From the NCBI GenBank assembly GCA_016808115.1, contig JAEQBH010004663.1, positions 62,001-126,000 on the forward strand: 64,000 bases of DNA, given 5' to 3'. The notes beneath the pieces are model-generated. The model did no database searches. It was given only the letters and a program-made list of their open reading frames with translations, and had not been told where the DNA came from. Position 1 is the first letter of the stretch. Each line of letters opens with the position of its first letter. The position numbers and the translations under genes are program-made. Shown here one piece after another: positions 9,450 to 21,903 of the stretch. This stretch comes from Tetrastigma voinierianum (lineage: Eukaryota > Streptophyta > Magnoliopsida > Vitales > Vitaceae).

Positions 9450-11560
9450 AGGCACCGATTGCTCTTCCCTGAAGGTAACGGCCTGATAAATGGATGGACT
9501 TTGTTAGAAGAAGCCCTGCAAGCTACGGGATATAAGGAGGACAAAGGAGAAAAAATAAAACCAGTAAAGACATCTCTCCTTGGCAAGGTGGAGAAACACA
9601 AGGAAGGTCTAACTACAGATAAATCATTTGTGGAAATAACGACTCCTGGAATAATAAAGCAGGATACGATCTGATTAGACATAAGCGGGTGCATTTTAAA
9701 AGGAGACCTGGGGTTGTTAAAATATGGAGTGGTGGGAAGCTGGAAGTCACAACCAGCAACAGACCTGTTGTTGACAGAGGTGGAAGCTTAGCCAAAAGGG
9801 CATGGAGGCTGAAGGGGCGCATTTTTATTCACCCTCTAAACCAGAATCTATTCTTCCTGGGTTTTGACTCGTCGGAAGAGGAAAACTAGGTCATGGAGAA
9901 TGGAAGCAGGATCTTTAGAGGCGAAGTGATGCAGCTGGAATGGTGGACCCCGACAACAGGTTGCACGAGAAGAAAAGGCCAAGAACCAAAAGCCTAGATT
10001 AGAGTGGTGGGTCTTCCCTTGCATCTATGGACAGGAGAAATCCTGAAAAAAGTGGGAGATAGCTGTGGAGGTTTTGTTGCTCTGGATGAAGAAACAGCCT
10101 AAAAATGAATATCCACTGGGCAAAAATTCTGGTCAAAATGAACAACACCGAAAAGCCTTCTTCGGTCAATCTACTCGAGGGGGCCAAAAGTTATGAACTC
10201 CAAATATGATGGGAGATCCAACCAACGATAGCGGAGGTATATCCTTGAAGCAGCAGAACATCTAAAGCTCCGGCGGAACCCGGTGAGGAAGACGATAGAA
10301 AAGCATGCGTTGACGAACGCGCGAAAACTAAATGGGCTGTAACGAGCCACACTTCTCGAGAAGAGCAGAGAGACGTGGGTCATCTGTTTCTTCTGGAAAC
10401 CTATGCAGCAGCAGACGGCTTGTCTCAATGTCGCTATGTGATTTGGCAAGTAAGGCTAGTTTTGAAATCAAAACAACTTGAGGTTTAGGGTGAGAGGTGG
10501 TTCAAAGCTCCATTTACTTGACACAACAGGAAGTCCCTGGCCCACTCGAGTGTGGTGGCCAAACCCATGCCCTATTCAAGGTGTCTTCGAGGGCCAATGC
10601 CCAATAAGCTTTAGGGAGCAAATCGTCAGGCCCACAATGAGGAATTCTCAAGCTGCTTAAAGGGCAAAGCGTAAGGGGATGCTTGTGGAAAAAACAAAGG
10701 GCATGGCGAACCCTAGCCAAGGCCAGACCGTGAGAGCAGGTTTTATCATGTGGGTCGAAGGAAGGGGCTTTCAAGAGATGATCCCAACACAAACGCCAAG
10801 ATGCAACAAGGATAACATTACAAAGTGGGGATTGAGCAGAGAGGAGAGAAGCATCCTTAAGGACACAAAAGGAAGAAAAGGGAAGCTCTCCCTGCACTTT
10901 GGACCGAGATCCGACCTCTGGTAAGCTTCCGAGAGAAACCTTGTCATCCGTAGACTTGGGTGTTGTCAGCGTGAAGAAGATGGCCTTCCGTCGGGGAGAA
11001 GGTGCAGCTTAGGGGGAAGATCATTAGCCTCCCAAAGATTTCGTAGGAGACAACAACGGCCCAGTGGCCCGGTTGAAGGGGGAGAAGACGGCACACGCAC
11101 AAGGAGGAGCGTGAGACAAGAGGGGCAAAGATCGAGAAGGTCATGACTCGGCCCTGCCTCCTGGGCAAAGTGCAAGCAAACCCAATCCAAAAACACAAAG
11201 AGAAGGACGTAACCTCGAAAGCAAGAGTCAAGCTAGTGGCCACAGATCGAGGACTCCGGTTCCTTTAGATTCGGCTGTGAGTTGGGTCGAGCTCCACGTT
11301 GGCAAGGGCCTGGTCCGACTATCGGATGGACCTAAGCCCACTTTCCACCAATAGGCCTCTTCTTCATGGACCGAGCCCTTCTATTCCTAGCTGCTTCAAG
11401 TCCCAGGATATGAGAATGGGGGTTGGGCCGGTGACAGACTCCGCTTCAAGGTCCGTTTTGCCTCTCGTATTGCAAGTCCTATATCTGGAAGACTCTAAAT
11501 GTCGGACAGGAGGGGAAAGCCTTACACACTGGGGAAGAAGACGAGCTTAGAGAGGATCCA
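9450..11560 (+). pseudogene. L1-a ORF1 (DUF4283 / nucleic-acid-binding protein) remnant
   Basis: Plus-strand pieces in changing frames. A DUF4283-like stretch is at about 9770-10110, with WRLKGRIFIHPL, NLFFLGFDS, then QLEWWTP, RVVGLPLHLWT and GGFVALDEETA, a pattern shared by plant L1 ORF1 proteins. A further conserved stretch with SYELQI and EIQPTIAEVYP follows at about 10190-10250. The protein would bind L1 RNA and chaperone it. Stops and frame changes break it. I cannot place its true start, and the C-terminal part after 10.5 kb has no motif I recognise. Confidence 0.75.
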
Positions 11561-12088
11561 GTTCAGGAAGATGGCCGCCACTATATGAATAGGTATGGTG
11601 ACAACCTCTACGTACCCCTACTCCTTTCTCTGTTTTTGACCGTCCTCTGCTACCAAGGGGTTTTTAAGGCCCGGGGGGTATGTTTGCAAATAAGGATCTT
11701 GAACCACTTAGGGTGGTGGCGACTGACGATAGGGAATGGGGTTTGGAGTGTTCTAGAGCGATAATTGATGTAGGGGAGGAGCTCGATGAAGTTGACAAAA
11801 GAAAGGCAGAGGCATAAAATGAGTCATCAGAGACCTGGACTTACAAGAGCTGGGAAAGTAGTTGTTTGGCTGAATTTAGCGATGCCCTACTAAGGGGTTT
11901 GAAAAGGAGATTTTGGATTTACTGAGAAATTGAGTGGCTTCCCAAAAAATCGACAAGGAGAAGGGAAATTTGACAGTCTCAAAAAGCGAGTGGGAATTAA
12001 GAAGACTGAGGAGCATTATTAATTATAACGAGAATAAGACAAACAAAGGAGGGGGAAGGGATAGGGGGAACCTACTGTTAAAGTTAAA

Positions 12089-15000
12089 ATGAAGATTAAA
12101 ATTCTTTCTTGGAATGTTAAAGGCATGAATGACCTTGATAAAAGGAAGGTGATCAAGAACATTCTTAGAAGTCACAGGGCGGACCTGGTTTGTTTACAAG
12201 AAACTAAGGTTCAAGAGATGAATATCGATATGGTACGCAGTCCGGAGGTGGGCCGATGTTTGAACTGGAAAGTGTTGAATGCTGAGGGATCCGTGGGGGG
12301 CATTCTTTTGCTTTGGGATAATAGTCGCATCAGCTTAATGGATTCGGTGGTTAGTAGTTTCTCTGTCTCGTGCTTGTTTAGAATGGCTAAAGATGGGTTT
12401 CAATGGGCTTTCTCCAGGGTGTATGGCCCGGTTGAGAAAAGACTCACAGAATCCTTGTGGGAAGAGCTTGGTTCGATCAAAGGCCTTTGGGAAGATCCTT
12501 GGTGCGTTGGCAGTGATTTCAATGAAATTCTCTATCCCAATGAAAGATCTAGAGGTGGCAGGCTCTCTAACTCCATAAGAAGGTTTTCCGACATCCTGAA
12601 TGATCTGGACCTGAGAGACCTTCCGCTTCAAGGAGGGCCTTACACTTGGAGGGATGGACTCAACGGTAGTTCAATGTCCCATTTAGATAGATTTTTAGTC
12701 ACTGCCGACTGGGAGAGCCATTGCAACAAGGTGATCCAGAGATGTCTCCCAGCCGCCTCGATCATTTCCCCATTCTCACTGACGTTGGATGGTGTTTCGA
12801 ATGAGGCCATCCCCCTTTCGTTTTGAATTAATGTGGTTAAAATATGAGGGATTCAAAGAGATCTTGAAAGGGTGGTGGCAAAATCTCCATTTTTACTTGC
12901 TCCTTTCCGCCATCCTCTCTCGCTAAATTAAAGGCACCAAAGGTATTTCAAGGCTCGGGAACAGAAGTTTTAGAAAGCCGAGACTGTAAACAAAGAGTGC
13001 ATGCCTTAATGATCCTTCCTCGGGATGATTGCGAGAAGGAAAGGATTGGTCCCTGAGGAAGTCGAGGAACTGCCAAAGCCAGCCGATTTCAAAAGCCAGC
13101 TCGGGAAGAGATCTCCTGGAGACAGAAATCGAGATAGACATGGCTAAAGGAAGGGGACAAGAATACCGATTTCTTTAACAGGATGGCTAACACCCACAGG
13201 CAAAGAAATTGCTTAATAAGCATTTGCATCAATGGTAGAAAGTTAGACAAGGAGGCCGGAGTATCAAGGATCTGTCAAGCTTCAAAATCGCTGCCCGAAG
13301 CAGAGCACATATCTTACAAATGTTGACGGTATGAGGAAGTGGCTGCCGGAAATGAACTTTCCCACCGAAATTCTTTTTTCATTTCTAGTCTTAATAAAGG
13401 ATAAGTGCCTTGGCCCCGACTTGTTTCCCTAAATTTTCGCTTTTAGTCTGGATCTGTAAAGAATGAGGTACTAGGTTTTTTCAAGGAGTTTCATGATCAG
13501 GCCAGATATGTCAAAAACCTAAATGCGACTTTTCTGGTTTAGATCCCCAAGAAACAGACTGTGGAAGACTTTAAAGATTTAAGGCCAATCAGCCTCATGG
13601 GAGGCCTTTACATGATTTTGACCAAAGTGTTAGCCAACAGGATCAAGAAGGTCATGGACAAGGTGATTTCTAAGTCCCAAAATGCTTTCGTAGAGGGGCG
13701 ACGTATTTTGGACGTTGTTCTAATCGCCAACGAGATAGTGGATTCAACCCTGAGGAGGAAAAAACGTGGATTGGTCTGCAAGTTAGATATAGAAAAAGCT
13801 TATGATACCAACCCGAGCCGCTTCCAGTTCAAGGCGTGACGGGATTCAACAACCTGGTCGAGTCGATAAAATGGCATCTCCACAGCCTTCTTTCTCTGGG
13901 CCCTCATAAACGGACTTCGCCGGGCTTCTTCCCAAGCTCTGTGGGTTCGAGACGTGGCGAGATCCCCTCTCTCCCTACCTCTTTGTTATCGAAATGGAAG
14001 CTCCCAGTTGGCTAAGAAATCGTGGTTACTGATGAAACTACCTTTTTGGCAATGTGACTTAAACCCGAGAGGAGGATCTCGATCGTCTCCCATCTTCTCT
14101 ACGCCAATGATACGCCCTTTACGAGGCCGACAAACGATCGCCAAAGCTTATGTCGATATCGATGTGGTTCAAGCTATGCCTGGTTTGAAAGTAACTTAAT
14201 CAAAAGTAAATTATCTCAATCGGGGCCTAAGTGACTAACACAAAGGAATCGTCTCAAGAGTCGTGGATGTAAATTGGTTCCCTTCCTACGTCCAACCCTG
14301 CCTTCCCCTGTGCCAAGCATAAGGCTCTCGTGTGTTCGGGGACTTGATCGAAGAGAGATTCAAAGAGGCTGGCTTCCCCGGAAGATTCAAGATATTTCTA
14401 AGGGCTAGTAGGATTACGCCATTCGCAGCACTCGTCCGCCCCCCAATCTATTATCTTTCTCTTTTTCGAATGCCTCAGAAAGTGTGTGCCATATTGAAAA
14501 GGATTCAAAGGCAGTTCCTTTGGGGGGGGGGGAGTGACCTTGATAAGAAAATCCCTTTGGTGAGCTGGGCCACAATGTGCTCAGACAAGAGTAAGGGATA
14601 AAAAGCTTCTCCAAGTTGAATAAGGTCCTGCCAGAAATGGAGTTAAGGCTTGCCAACGCATTTAAATGCGCTCCGAGAAAGGCTATTTGCTGCAAATTTG
14701 GTGAGTCTGTCGAGGGTTGGCATACCCATGACCTGAGAGGTGGCTATGGGACTAGCTTATGGAAGGAAATTAGAAGAGAGTGGCTCAGTTTCATCCAGAA
14801 TGCGGTCTTTGCCCTTGGTGATGGAAGGAGGATAAACTTCTGGAATGATGTTTGGTGAGGTGAGAAGGCTTTGAATAATAGTTTTCCCTCTCTTTTTAAT
14901 TTAGCTTTGAACAAAGAGGCCAAGGTTGCGGACATCTGGGATAGAAGCGAGGGGGCTGGGTGTTGGTCCCCAACTTTCCTAAGACCACTTAACGACTGGG

Positions 15001-15280
15001 AGCTTGAAGAGATGACAAGATTCCTACATACTTTCAGACTCAAAATTCCCTCTGGTCCCACTGTGAGGACAAGCTTTTGTTGAAGACTATCAAGGAAAAA
15101 GGGTTCTCGGTTAAGAGCATGTATAAAGGTTTTGATATTTCCCCTACCTTTGATTTCCCATACCGCTTGGTTTGGAATCCAATTGTTCCCCCAAAATTAG
15201 AGTCTTTGCTTGGGAAACTGCTTAGGGTAAAGTGCTCGCGTTGAATCAACTTAAACACCGTGAAATGACTTTGCAATGTA
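12089..15280 (+). pseudogene. L1-a ORF2 (AP endonuclease, reverse transcriptase) remnant
   Basis: Starts ATG at 12089. The endonuclease is at 12089-12826, with ILSWNVKGMND, CLQETK, GGILLLWD, VYGP, GSDFNE and HLDRFL. The final catalytic motif DHFPIL lies near 12760 in another frame, so a frameshift precedes it. RT follows at about 13570-13810 (LRPISLMGGLY, NAFVEGRRILD, KLDIEKAYD). The later RT active site reads LYANDT at about 14096-14113, with Asn replacing the first Asp of YADD. C-terminal zinc-finger-RVT remnants are at about 14620-15280. The frames break repeatedly; family assignment is secure and activity is excluded. Confidence 0.92.
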
Positions 15281-15745
15281 GATAAGTTTTACGCACAAGA
15301 GGGTACTATGTACCATGCATCACTTATTGATTCATCACAAAGCGCTAAATGTCAGGGGATCTGTCAATAACGGATTAGTCAGGGTTTTCCCACACCCAAT
15401 ATTCACACCCTTTAGCTTCGGCAAGGTGCCGCGGGTGTGCTTAAAAATATTTGCTACAGTGCCTTTCAGGCCTGCTCAAGAATCTGCGCTAGAAATGTGT
15501 GTGTCTCGAGAACGAGGTCTTCTCGCCCAAAGGATTAAAGCTAACTTTGTTTTCACCTTGCACTCATTAACTCAGATAGCGTTGATAATACACATACCGC
15601 TCCGCATTTTTCTCACATGATCGGGAGTACGTAGTGGTTTTGGGTTAGTTTTTCGCTTTGGTTCCTCCTCGCAACCCTGTGGTACATTCGATTCTTTTGC
15701 TATCTATATAATATTTGCTTTTTCCTGATCAAAAAAAAAAAAAAA

Positions 15746-15761
15746 AAGCCTTTATATGGAA
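15746..15761. repeat. L1-a target site duplication, right
   Basis: AAGCCTTTATATGGAA after the poly(A) tail, exact copy of 9116-9131. Confidence 0.95.
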
Positions 15762-15879
15762 AAGTTGTTATCCTTAGAGCAATAGATAAATGTAGCAGCA
15801 ATGGAAGACGGTAACCTTTTTTAGCAACATCAGAAACTTTAAAGGAGAGTAATGTGGATATCTAAGGAGTTGAGCTTCA

Positions 15880-17484
15880 ATTAACGAGTGAATGTTATTT
15901 AAAGGGCTTAGACTTATCAAATGGTGTCCAGGCCATGTTGAAGGGCCTAAAGTCCAATCCCTTTAGAGGGAGTGGAATGTTAAAGTCTTGCTTCCGATGA
16001 TTTAGATCAGTTGGCATGTGAACTGGGTTGCAGAGTTGGGACACTCCCCTCCACGTATTTAGGCCTCCCACTTGGCTCTAAATAGAACTCAGTTAGGGTT
16101 TGGGAAGGGATTGAGGAAAAATTTAGAAAAATACTTGTTGCTTGGAAGAGACGGTATATCTCAAAATGGGGTAGACTTACGCTTATTAGAAACACCTTAT
16201 CCAATTTGCCTATTTACCCCCTCTCTCCTTTCAAGCTGCCAAATAGTGTTAAGTGCAAACTGGAAAGAATCCAAAGAGACTTCCTTTGGGGGGGTGGATC
16301 CTCAGCTAATAAAATTCACCTTGTAAACTGGATGATTGTTAGTTTGGGAAAGGAAAAGGGTGGTTTGGAGATCAAAAGACTTGACCTCTTAAATAGGGCC
16401 GTTTTGGGGAAGTGGGCCTAGAGGTTTGCAGTGGAGGAAAACTCAACTTGGAAATCTTGTATAAGTGCTAAGTATGGCTCCGGAGAAGGGGAATGGTTCA
16501 CTCCTTTACCTAGAGGCAACCATGGTGTAGGTCTCTGGAAATTTATTGCTAAAGAATTTGGCTAGCTAAAGAAAGATTGCATTTTTAAGATGGGGATGGT
16601 AGAAAAATCAGATTTTGGGAAGACAATTGGTGTGGAAGTGAGACTTTATGTGAAGCTTTCCTTGTTCTCTATACAAGATGTGTGGGTGGTTCGAGGTGGT
16701 TTAGGTGCCTGAGACCCAAAGGTTTTGAGGCCCTTCAATGATTGGGAGTTCGATGCTATCCAGACTTTCATTGTTTTAATAAGCAACAGTGTGATTACTC
16801 CTTTAGTAAAGGATAAACTGATTTGCAAGGGTGATGATTTTGGTTGTTTCACGATTAAGGCATACTTAAATCACTTGGAAGGTGTTTCCCCCTTGTTCAG
16901 TTTGTATGTCCCTTCAAAAATTGGTTTTTTTTGCTTGGGAGGTTGTGGGGCAAGGTCCTTACTTCATCTCAGTTAAAGAAAAGGGATTTTCATTTAGCAA
17001 GCAAGTACCCATTCTGTTTGAGGAAGGAGGAAGAGTTGGAGCATATTTTGATCCACTGTCCATCAATTTGGAGACAATGGACTGCTCTTCTTTCTGTTTT
17101 TGGTGCTTATTAGGCCTAACCCTACCCAATCAAAGACCTTCTATACAATTGGTTACATTTTCAGGTTAGGAAAAAAGCTAAGACTATTCGAGGGCGCCTC
17201 CAATCGATTCTCATTATCCGAAGGAAAGGAATATCCTATCTCAAGACCGCCACCTTTTCAACACTCCGCATTTAAGCCTCTTTATTTGGTCACTTTTACT
17301 GGGGTCGGTCAGATTCCAAATGCCGACATTTTCTTTTGTTATGATGCTCTTGTTTAGATTCTATGGCTATGCCTCGTTGTCATTGGGGCTAGTTTGCTTC
17401 TTCTTTAGTCTTTTGTTTGGCCCTAAATTTCTGCCTTGCTTTGATCAACATATTTGCTCTTTATTAATTAAAAAAAAAAAAAAA
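15880..17484 (+). mobile_element. 5'-truncated L1 (L1-b)
   Basis: Plus strand. Recognisable pieces are RT C-terminal and zinc-finger-RVT sequence: near 16065 a PTWL-type stretch, then KRLPLGG and FLWGGG at about 16270-16300, LGKEKGGLEIKRLDLLNRAVLGKW at 16350-16420 in pieces, a WEDNWC-like stretch near 16615 and LRPFNDWE near 16725. It ends with a poly(A) tail at 17470-17484. The exact 5' edge is unclear and I found no matching target duplication. Many stops; inactive. Confidence 0.8.
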
Positions 17485-17899
17485 GCAAGCCAGCCTCTCA
17501 ATAATTTTGTGGGTCTTCCAACAAACAATTTTCAAGAGGATATTTTGGTGATCTAAAGATTAGAGCATAGAAAGACAAAGAAGGCTCAAAGAAAGGGGTT
17601 CAAAAGAAATATTTTTGCTAGATCCAATTTGAAGAGGGAACCATGTGAGTTGGAACGCTTTGTTTATTATAAGTTTGATTTAATTAAAAGAAGTGGGGGG
17701 AAATACTTAGAAATTAGTCGAAGCAAGTCATTGAATGTCAAAGGGATTCACAAGCAAGGTGATTATTAAGCCATCAAAGTAATTTATTCATTCACATTTG
17801 GCCTACCTTGCATATCTTCAAGAAATAAAGGCTCAACAGACACCAACCTTTCTGGTAAGATGCTTGAGCATGGACAACTAAGTGTTAGAGCTTATTGAG

Positions 17900-19242
17900 A
17901 TGAAAAAAATGACTTTTTTTTTTCAATTTTTTGTTTGCTCAAAACTACAAGGATCGTGTTTAGATAGGGAATATTTGGGGAATGAATTGAGTTATATTAG
18001 AGATATTTGGAACAATTCTTGGAGCGTGGGAGGGGACTTAAATGATGTGAGATTCCCAAAGGAAAAGAAGAATTGCCAAGAAGTTAGGAATTTATGAGGA
18101 ACATTTTTTAAAGTTATTGAGGATATGAAGCAAAAATATCTCCTTTAGATAGTGGATCTTTTACTTAGTGCAATAGGTAAAATAATAAACTAGCCTCTCC
18201 AAAGTTGGTAGAGAGGCTTAAGTTTGTATGTGGAAAGACATTAATAAGGAAGCAATAGTCTACAAGCAATTCTACACTTTTTCCGCGAGAGATGGCAGGC
18301 AGGTTTGTTTTTTGGGAAGACACTTGAAGCGGCGGGACGGAACCTTTGAGTGAAACCTTCCCAACATTTACTCTATGGCAGATTCTAAGGGTGGTTTTCT
18401 AGCTGATTTCAAGGATTACACAGGGGGAGAGGGGGGTGGAATCCAACCTTTATGCACCCTTTCAATGACTAGGAGCTTGATGAAGTATTCAATCTCTTGG
18501 CATCAATCCAAACAAAAAGGTTAAACTTGGATAAGAAAGATAGCCTGGTTTGGAGCCCTCTCCAAGAGTGGCAAATTTTATGTCAAGTCAATGTATACTA
18601 GTCAATTGGGAGGCAGGGTGGTGAGTTTCCCCACAAATTATTTGGAACACTAGCATCCCTACAAAGGTTGGTTTCTTTGTTTGGGAAGCTTAGTGGGAAA
18701 TATTTTGACAATGGATCAACTTAAAAAAAGGGGAAGACACCTAGCCAGGAGGTGCCCCTATGCAGCAAGGAAGAGGAAAACTTGGACCATCTGTTATGGA
18801 AATGCCCAAGATGTACAATCTGTGGAATCTTCTTTTTGCTATCTTTGTATGAGTTGGTTCTTTCGGGTTCCTTTAGGGACATTATGGAAGGGTGGAGAAG
18901 GCCTTTTGCCTATAAAACCCTGAATGATTGCTTTGGATAATTTGGAGAGAAAGGAATAGGGTTGTCTTCAAGGATGTGGTGCCATCAGGCCCAAAGATGA
19001 AAATTTCCTTACTTTTCGCTCTTTTCTCTTGGGCTAAATTTGATATGAATATTCAAGCTTGGAACCTTTTTTATTTTTTGGAGCTTTTGATCACTATATA
19101 GGGGCTGGTTTGTTTCTTTTCCCCTTTTCTTTTGGTTTGTTTGTCGGAGCCATTTGTATACTTCCTGTATACTTTGGGTTTGTCCCTTTTTCTCTAATAC
19201 ACTCGTTTGTGATGGTTTTGCCTATCAAAAAAAAAAAAAAAA
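17900..19242 (+). mobile_element. Truncated and internally deleted L1 (L1-c)
   Basis: Plus strand. An endonuclease fragment at about 17950-18100 (WNNSWSVGGDLND) passes, without any RT core, to C-terminal L1 sequence from about 18300 (a PFNDWELDEV-like stretch near 18460, then KVGFFVWEA- and QLKKRGRHLA-like stretches at 18660-18750). The tail is poly(A) at 19227-19242. The missing RT implies an internal deletion of roughly 2 kb relative to a normal ORF2. No target duplication was found. Confidence 0.75.
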
Positions 19243-19460
19243 CTAACTTCTAGGTTGGAATTTTTTCTTGTTTCTAAAGATTGGAAGCATTAGTTCAACA
19301 TCTTGTCCTACAACGTTCTTCTAAAACCAATCTCAAACCATACACCAATCCTACTCAATAGAGGAAGGGTAAGGAAAGGCATGCAATTGAAGGTGTATGG
19401 ATTCAAAGAGATTATCATGAATTAGTGGGATTGTATAATGAAAAATAATAAATAAACATA

Positions 19461-19549
19461 GTGTGTATATATGTGTGTGTGTGTAACAATAATAAATGAA
19501 CATAGTGTGTATATATGTGTGTGGGTATACACACACACACACACACATA
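19461..19549. repeat. TG/TA/CA simple repeats
   Basis: Two GTGTATATATGTGTGTG tracts about 55 bases apart, followed by a CA run. A partly inverted dinucleotide block. Confidence 0.8.
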
Positions 19550-20194
19550 TGATGACAATTGTGGGTGAAACAATTAATGAGCTTCATTGTGCTAGTGGAA
19601 GCTTCAACGCCACAAGTTAATAAACCAAAATAGAGATAAAGGAAATTCACCATAAAAGTTCACAAGATTTTAAGGTAGTTCAATCAACCATGTATGCATC
19701 GAAAGATGAGAGAAATCAAATATATGTCTATAGTCTCAAAACTTCTTATATTTCCCTGATCCTAATATCTACACTATAAACCTTGAGCCCTTTTATAACA
19801 AGTGCCCCTCACTTTCTCTAGGGTTGTTTCACAAGTTTATTTCAATCAAATAGCTTTGTTTCCCCATAACTAAAATATTTGCTTACTTTATAAGAAAAAC
19901 CTCTTTTAACTAGGAAATATTAGAATACAAAAATATTTTAAGCAATATTAATATAAGAAAATATGTTCCAAAATGAGCATTTAAGACACTTCCCAACAAG
20001 CTTCACTATAAAGGAATTTGATGTCCCAAGCACAAAGTAAAACTCCAATTACCAATAATAAAACTTCTGCATGATCGCAAGACTCCGATCAATGGGAACC
20101 ACCAAAATTGTTTGTAAGCCATAAGTATTAAAAAGATGAAAATGAGTAAATGCTTGTGGCCATAAGTAACAAGGAGTAAAGGACAAGGCATGGG

Positions 20195-20320
20195 TGGTGT
20201 TTTTTCATGTTCTTCATAACCATATTTGGCCTCGTGGCACCCTGTATGTGTATGCTTCAGAGCGTCCTTTTGTTAGGCTTTGTTAATGTAACTGGTATTT
20301 GCCTATTAAAAAATAAAATC
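20195..20320 (+). mobile_element. Possible L1 3' end remnant
   Basis: The phrase ending TTTGCCTATTAAAAAATAAAA resembles the 3' ends of the three L1s in this window. No coding part remains. Weak. Confidence 0.3.
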
Positions 20321-21357
20321 AAGTGAAGAAACTGTGTCTAACTCAATGCAACTGGTATGGGAAAACTAGAGACAACTTCTCAGGTCAACTAGAAACAACC
20401 TTGGCACCTAACATGGCATAGGATTGGTTCAATATTTATATGTGCAGCCTGACTGAAACATTTAGCAGAGACATACCATTTTTCCTAACACCTAACAGAC
20501 CAGCTCAAATCACCCAACTGGCTTTTGCAAAGGTATGAACATCTCCTATGCAAGTGTCATTTTTTTTGTCAGTCTGGCCGATGTTAGGGTTAGCAGCGTT
20601 ACACAGCATCTACTTCAACAAGCTAAGAGGTACCACGCTTTTCTATTACTAAAGTTCAAGAACCTGCAAATGAGCCCCAAGACAACATACCAAAACCTGG
20701 GGAGGATAGTAATTAGACACGAAGCTTTTTTGGCGCCTATCGTTACACTGAATCTTTTAATTTGTTTTTCTGATTTGAGAGTCCAGATTAAGTAGAGTTT
20801 TGTCATATTCTTCATCCCTAACAAGGATTTTGTTTTCCTCTTCATCATGAACTTAGAAATTTTCCCAGACCACATAAAGCGGGGGGGTCTACCATTGCAC
20901 TTCCTTTGAGACACAAAAAGGGTACACAAACCTACTTTAAGCGTACCATCTCCATCATTAGTGGGGTATTCTCCTACTGTTACTGGAAAGTAATAGTTCA
21001 GATTGTGGGTCATTTTCAGATAATTATTAAATAATACACCATATTCATACTCTGTTTTGATCGTTTAGAAACTTTGGAGGAGAAGAAAACATACGAAAAC
21101 CCAAAACTCCCATGGCCAAGGGCCATTATCATTCGACTTCATATTCCTTTCCTCGGCTTTCTCCGCAGTCAAACAGAGCATAAGTCATTCTCTATACTCC
21201 ATGGACAAGGATGAAAACAACCAACGACCATTTTTTTCCATTAACAAAACAAACCCAAGCCCAAAACCATTTGAACAAAACCAAAGCAGGAGTGCTACAA
21301 AAAAACTCAAAAGAGAAAGAAAAAATAAATAAAAAAAGTCAATGAGAAGAAAAATAC

Positions 21358-21433
21358 CTTTGTGTTTATCGAGATTGGACAACGTTTTAAAGCTGAACAA
21401 CGGTCGAAACTCGAGAAAAATGGCAGTAGCCAT
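21358..21433 (-). CDS. Possible first coding exon of an unidentified gene
   Basis: ATG at 21433 opens MATAIFLEFRPLFSFKTLSN and runs 25 codons plus one base to a donor AAG|GTATTT. The leader above it is GA/CT-rich (21436-21475), as in many plant 5' UTRs. The following minus-strand sequence contains a CTCTGTTTGACTGCGGAGAA-like phrase that I associate with plant 5' introns. A possible acceptor (TTTCCAG) at 20983 would continue in frame into about 60 codons down to about 20800. I do not recognise the protein. The N-terminus is basic and hydrophobic and could be an organelle-targeting peptide. Confidence 0.25.
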
Positions 21434-21903
21434 TGTTACAAAGAGAGAGAGAGAGAGTTCTAGAGAGAGAACAGTAGGGAGAGAAGAAGCACAATGGGGC
21501 CTGAGTGGTGGTTCCAAATGGGTGTTCACTTCCGAAGACAAGAAAACCAGAGACACAACTTATCGCCCACAAAATCATGATACTCACGGAGAGAGAGACA
21601 GGAAATGGGTTTAACACAGAGAAAACAGGCTGACATAGCAATTAGAAACAGTCTTCCGGAGGAGTGTTTAGATTTAACGATCAAAAATCGAAGAAAATGC
21701 AGAAGAAGACAGACTCAGATGAAATTTGGAAACCAAAAGAAAGAACCGAGGCTAAAACGTGCCGGAAGTAATGTCCGTACCGTGGGGCGACAGTGACCAC
21801 ACCACCTCTCTGTGTGATGAATGACGATACTGCAGTTCAAGCGGTTAAGACTTGAGAGGGAGAGGTCTCTTAAACGCCTACTCCGGATGCCACTTCCCAA
21901 CAC

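Larger units (their letters stand above)
9132..15745 (+). mobile_element. L1 LINE (L1-a), full length, inactive
   Basis: A 6.6-kb plus-strand LINE bounded by an exact 16-bp target duplication, with an A17 tail at 15731-15747. It contains an ORF1 region with a DUF4283-type domain and an ORF2 with endonuclease, reverse transcriptase and C-terminal zinc-finger-RVT regions, in the standard plant L1 order. Full length is inferred from the two ORFs and the tail. Frame changes, stops and an active-site change make it inactive. Confidence 0.95.

Noticed and set aside
9122..9694. 190-codon minus-strand open frame
   Set aside because: It lies antisense to L1-a ORF1, whose plus-strand frames show DUF4283 motifs; it has no family resemblance of its own.
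10514..11243. Overlapping minus-strand frames of about 100-127 codons
   Set aside because: All lie antisense within L1-a ORF1 and have no independent support.
19351..19653. 100-codon minus-strand frame with His/Thr/Tyr repeats
   Set aside because: It is translated microsatellite.
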